Assembly: GCA_947379685.1 (NCBI GenBank)
Contig: CANCOG010000344.1
Span: forward strand, 1 to 5,712
From: Flavipsychrobacter stenotrophus
GTDB taxonomy: Bacteria; Bacteroidota; Bacteroidia; Chitinophagales; Chitinophagaceae
Length of the DNA: 5,712 nt
Reading direction: 5' to 3'
Program-made: the position numbers and the translations under genes
Notes under the pieces: generated by a model
What the model was told of the DNA's origin: nothing
Seen by the model: the letters and a program-made list of their open reading frames with translations, nothing else
Databases searched by the model: none
In this document: positions 5,501 to 5,712 of the stretch, piece by piece
Layout: each line of letters opens with the position of its first letter
How positions within the stretch are numbered: the first letter of the stretch is position 1

Positions 5501-5712
5501 TCGAAATTCTTTATGCTCCATGGCATCCGTATCTTTTTCGCCGCCCCGGCTGTATTGCCATTAATGCGCACATTCGTCAGGTTAAAGCTGGTGATCGACG
5601 TAAAGTCCTGAGAAGCCTTCCTCAGCGAGTCAGCCTTGGCTGCACTCTGCTGGGCATCCATCGCATCTGTTAACTTCACGTCCAGGTTGTACGGATTGTA
5701 CTTAGGGGTAGA
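2542..5712 (-). CDS. sprA: SprA (Sov), outer-membrane channel of type IX secretion, C-terminal part (5' end outside window)
   Basis: 1056 residues are open from the right edge to TAG 2544-2542. SprA, roughly 2,400 residues in full, is the giant beta-barrel through which type IX secretion substrates cross the outer membrane; it is needed for gliding in Flavobacterium and gingipain export in Porphyromonas (Sov). Recognisable stretches include FNFNPLPSNFSVRNDLNR, FNWNRVYNLRWELTKSLSLD with NIARIDEPYGRIN, and later VNYTQTAGTILPGYM and FRVDLSLTKTFS. Alternating hydrophobic/polar barrel strands run to the end, which closes with LTLRFLFAQ. The GTG at 5679 is an internal Val, not a start: the frame continues upstream as STPKYNPYNLDV to the last base. 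Between the two barrel parts lies a very long Gly-rich insertion plus a Lys/Arg segment (described separately). The frame is intact. No partner gene lies downstream on this strand within 800 bp. Confidence 0.93.
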   Translation of the reverse strand, partial: STPKYNPYNLDVKLTDAMDAQQSAAKADSLRKASQDFTSITSFNLTNVRINGNTAGAAKKIRMPWSIKNFDFTYSYNDQIKHNPFVEFDDVNTQKFGMGYVYALKTKTIEPFKKVIKWKSKWVNLVKDFNFNPLPSNFSVRNDLNRLSQETRVRNVDDGSAYKLPSTFYKIFNWNRVYNLRWELTKSLSLDYTATNIARIDEPYGRINSAHKKDSLLAVMATFGHNTSFNQTFNSAYNVPLGKLPLTDWMNLKLSYSANYNWAGAAPVARLQGNTIGNTNTKQITGDLNFSQLYNKWRWMRALSAKPKPRKEGGGGAPPGGPPDTKQDKGPGGGSGPKIQDLKRLPGAINTGGFVDDVGTGAPGTSTIGGGAPGGGPSGGGPGGGTAGGGNSGGGNSGGGNAGGGNSGGGNSGGGNSGGGNSGNNSGGAPGSGGGPGSGPGGGLSGGGTKGGGTPGGGPGMGGPGGGLPGGGPGGPGGGLPGGGKNGGGKNGGGSTGGGTTGGTSGGGNNNGGGNNGGNNGGGTGGAFTNVFEGVNTAGMTDAQLDSLVDAQEQIDKAKAKAEKKKKRKARKAKRKARRAILPELNQVEMIGGHVLTMLTRATVNYTQTAGTILPGYMDSTRFMGVNNYSAAPGYNFVYGYQPNKAWLEQKANEGKLSRDELFNAQFQQTYSQNLSGTATLAPFKDFRVDLSLTKTFSKSHSELFQDTGTGVFNHFNPYESGSFNISYIAINTIFKNTGVGSSVYTQFMANREVISKRVGTSNPYTNGIPDPANPQFTKGYTQFSQDVLVPSFIAAYSGKPAESQALVDYTHNAVQDNPFKYFIPLPNWKVTYNGLSKLPLFSGIMNNFVINHGYTGTMSMNNFNSSLLFQDLYGLGYPSFIDSNSHNYIPFFQVPNVTINQNFNPLIGFDAAFKNNLTAKFEVRKSKSASLSLIDYQISENTSTEYVIGMGFRKKGVKLPIKFFGVQKLKNELIGKLDIGLRDDRTSNTFLSNNITVTSRGQKVIRISPSIDYSVNKNLTLHFFFDRQQTIPYVSTSYPTSNTKAGLTLRFLFAQ
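3976..4044 (-). other. Strongly basic Lys/Arg segment in SprA
   Basis: Residues 546-568 from the GTG at 5679 contain 16 Lys or Arg in 23 positions (KKKKRKARKAKRKARR core) with a single Glu. They follow a predicted helix (MTDAQLDSLVDAQEQID) and directly precede ILPELNQVEMIGGHVLTMLTR, where SprA-like sequence resumes. It probably forms a charged helix in the same loop as the Gly-rich insertion. Which side of the membrane it faces cannot be told from sequence. Confidence 0.8.
4135..4776 (-). other. Glycine-rich low-complexity insertion within SprA
   Basis: About 214 residues (302-515 counted from the GTG at 5679) of GGG separated by N, S, T, P or K. Residues 351-500 are about 57% glycine by hand count. 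It starts after WRWMRALSAKPKPRKE and ends before FTNVFEGVNTAGMTD. One non-repetitive island (residues 326-350, PKIQDLKRLPGAINTG...) interrupts it. The residues before (LNFSQLYNKWRWMR) and after (TRATVNYTQTAGTILPGYM) are conserved-looking SprA sequence, so this is a loop expansion, not a fusion. SprA proteins vary in length at this place, but a flexible glycine segment this long seems unusual. Confidence 0.85.
4450..4554 (-). repeat. Seven tandem 15-bp units encoding (A/S)GGGN
   Basis: Seven uninterrupted 15-bp units, each encoding Ala or Ser followed by GGGN. Codons vary between units (GGA/GGC/GGT, AAC/AAT), so the array is not freshly amplified, but the period is exact and a change of unit number would keep the reading frame. 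Confidence 0.85.

Noticed and set aside
5677..5679. GTG as start of a 1045-residue protein
   Set aside because: The frame is open upstream to the window edge with SprA-like sequence, so this is an internal valine codon.

Overview
The window looks like a piece of a Bacteroidota chromosome, probably from the Chitinophagia/Sphingobacteriia side. Three things point there: the C-terminal part of an SprA-type outer-membrane translocon (a Bacteroidota-specific protein), a promoter matching the Bacteroidota consensus (TTTG, 20 bp, TAnnTTTG), and several families of short intergenic hairpin repeats of the kind that litter these genomes. The placement below phylum level is inference. All recognisable genes are on the minus strand.

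Region by region, in plus coordinates. 1-425 holds a two-gene operon read leftward: an ArsR-family repressor (105-425) whose stop overlaps by 4 bp the start of an SRPBCC/AHSA1 protein that runs off the left edge (1-108). Its promoter (460-491) and a 16-bp palindromic operator (445-460) are visible and overlap. 492-1122 has no gene. It is a patchwork of dispersed repeats and inverted repeats, ending in three short hairpins and a degenerate copy of a repeat seen again further right. 1123-1656 encodes a small unrecognised protein of four membrane segments. It is preceded by a 24-codon ORF with a good ribosome binding site and by a 34-codon remnant ORF. The remnant's stop overlaps the 24-codon ORF's start as TAATG, and the remnant ends abruptly at a repeat boundary.

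1866-2441 is the most unusual part. A 195-bp block occurs twice (1866-2060 and 2247-2441), exactly 381 bp apart. Inside each block a 60-bp module occurs twice, and each module carries two back-to-back hairpins. The module flanks are conserved while the stem sequences change on both arms and stay paired, which suggests selection for the hairpin shape. The spacer between the blocks holds another, diverged hairpin pair of the same design. 2442-2541 carries two further short-repeat motifs.

2542-5712 is the C-terminal ~1056 residues of SprA, the outer-membrane channel of the type IX secretion system; the true start lies beyond the right edge. Its beta-barrel sequence is interrupted by an unusually long glycine-rich insertion (about 214 residues, with seven tandem GGGN pentapeptides) followed by a strongly basic Lys/Arg segment.

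No functional link between the ArsR operon, the membrane protein and SprA is apparent. They look like separate transcription units separated by repeat-rich DNA.
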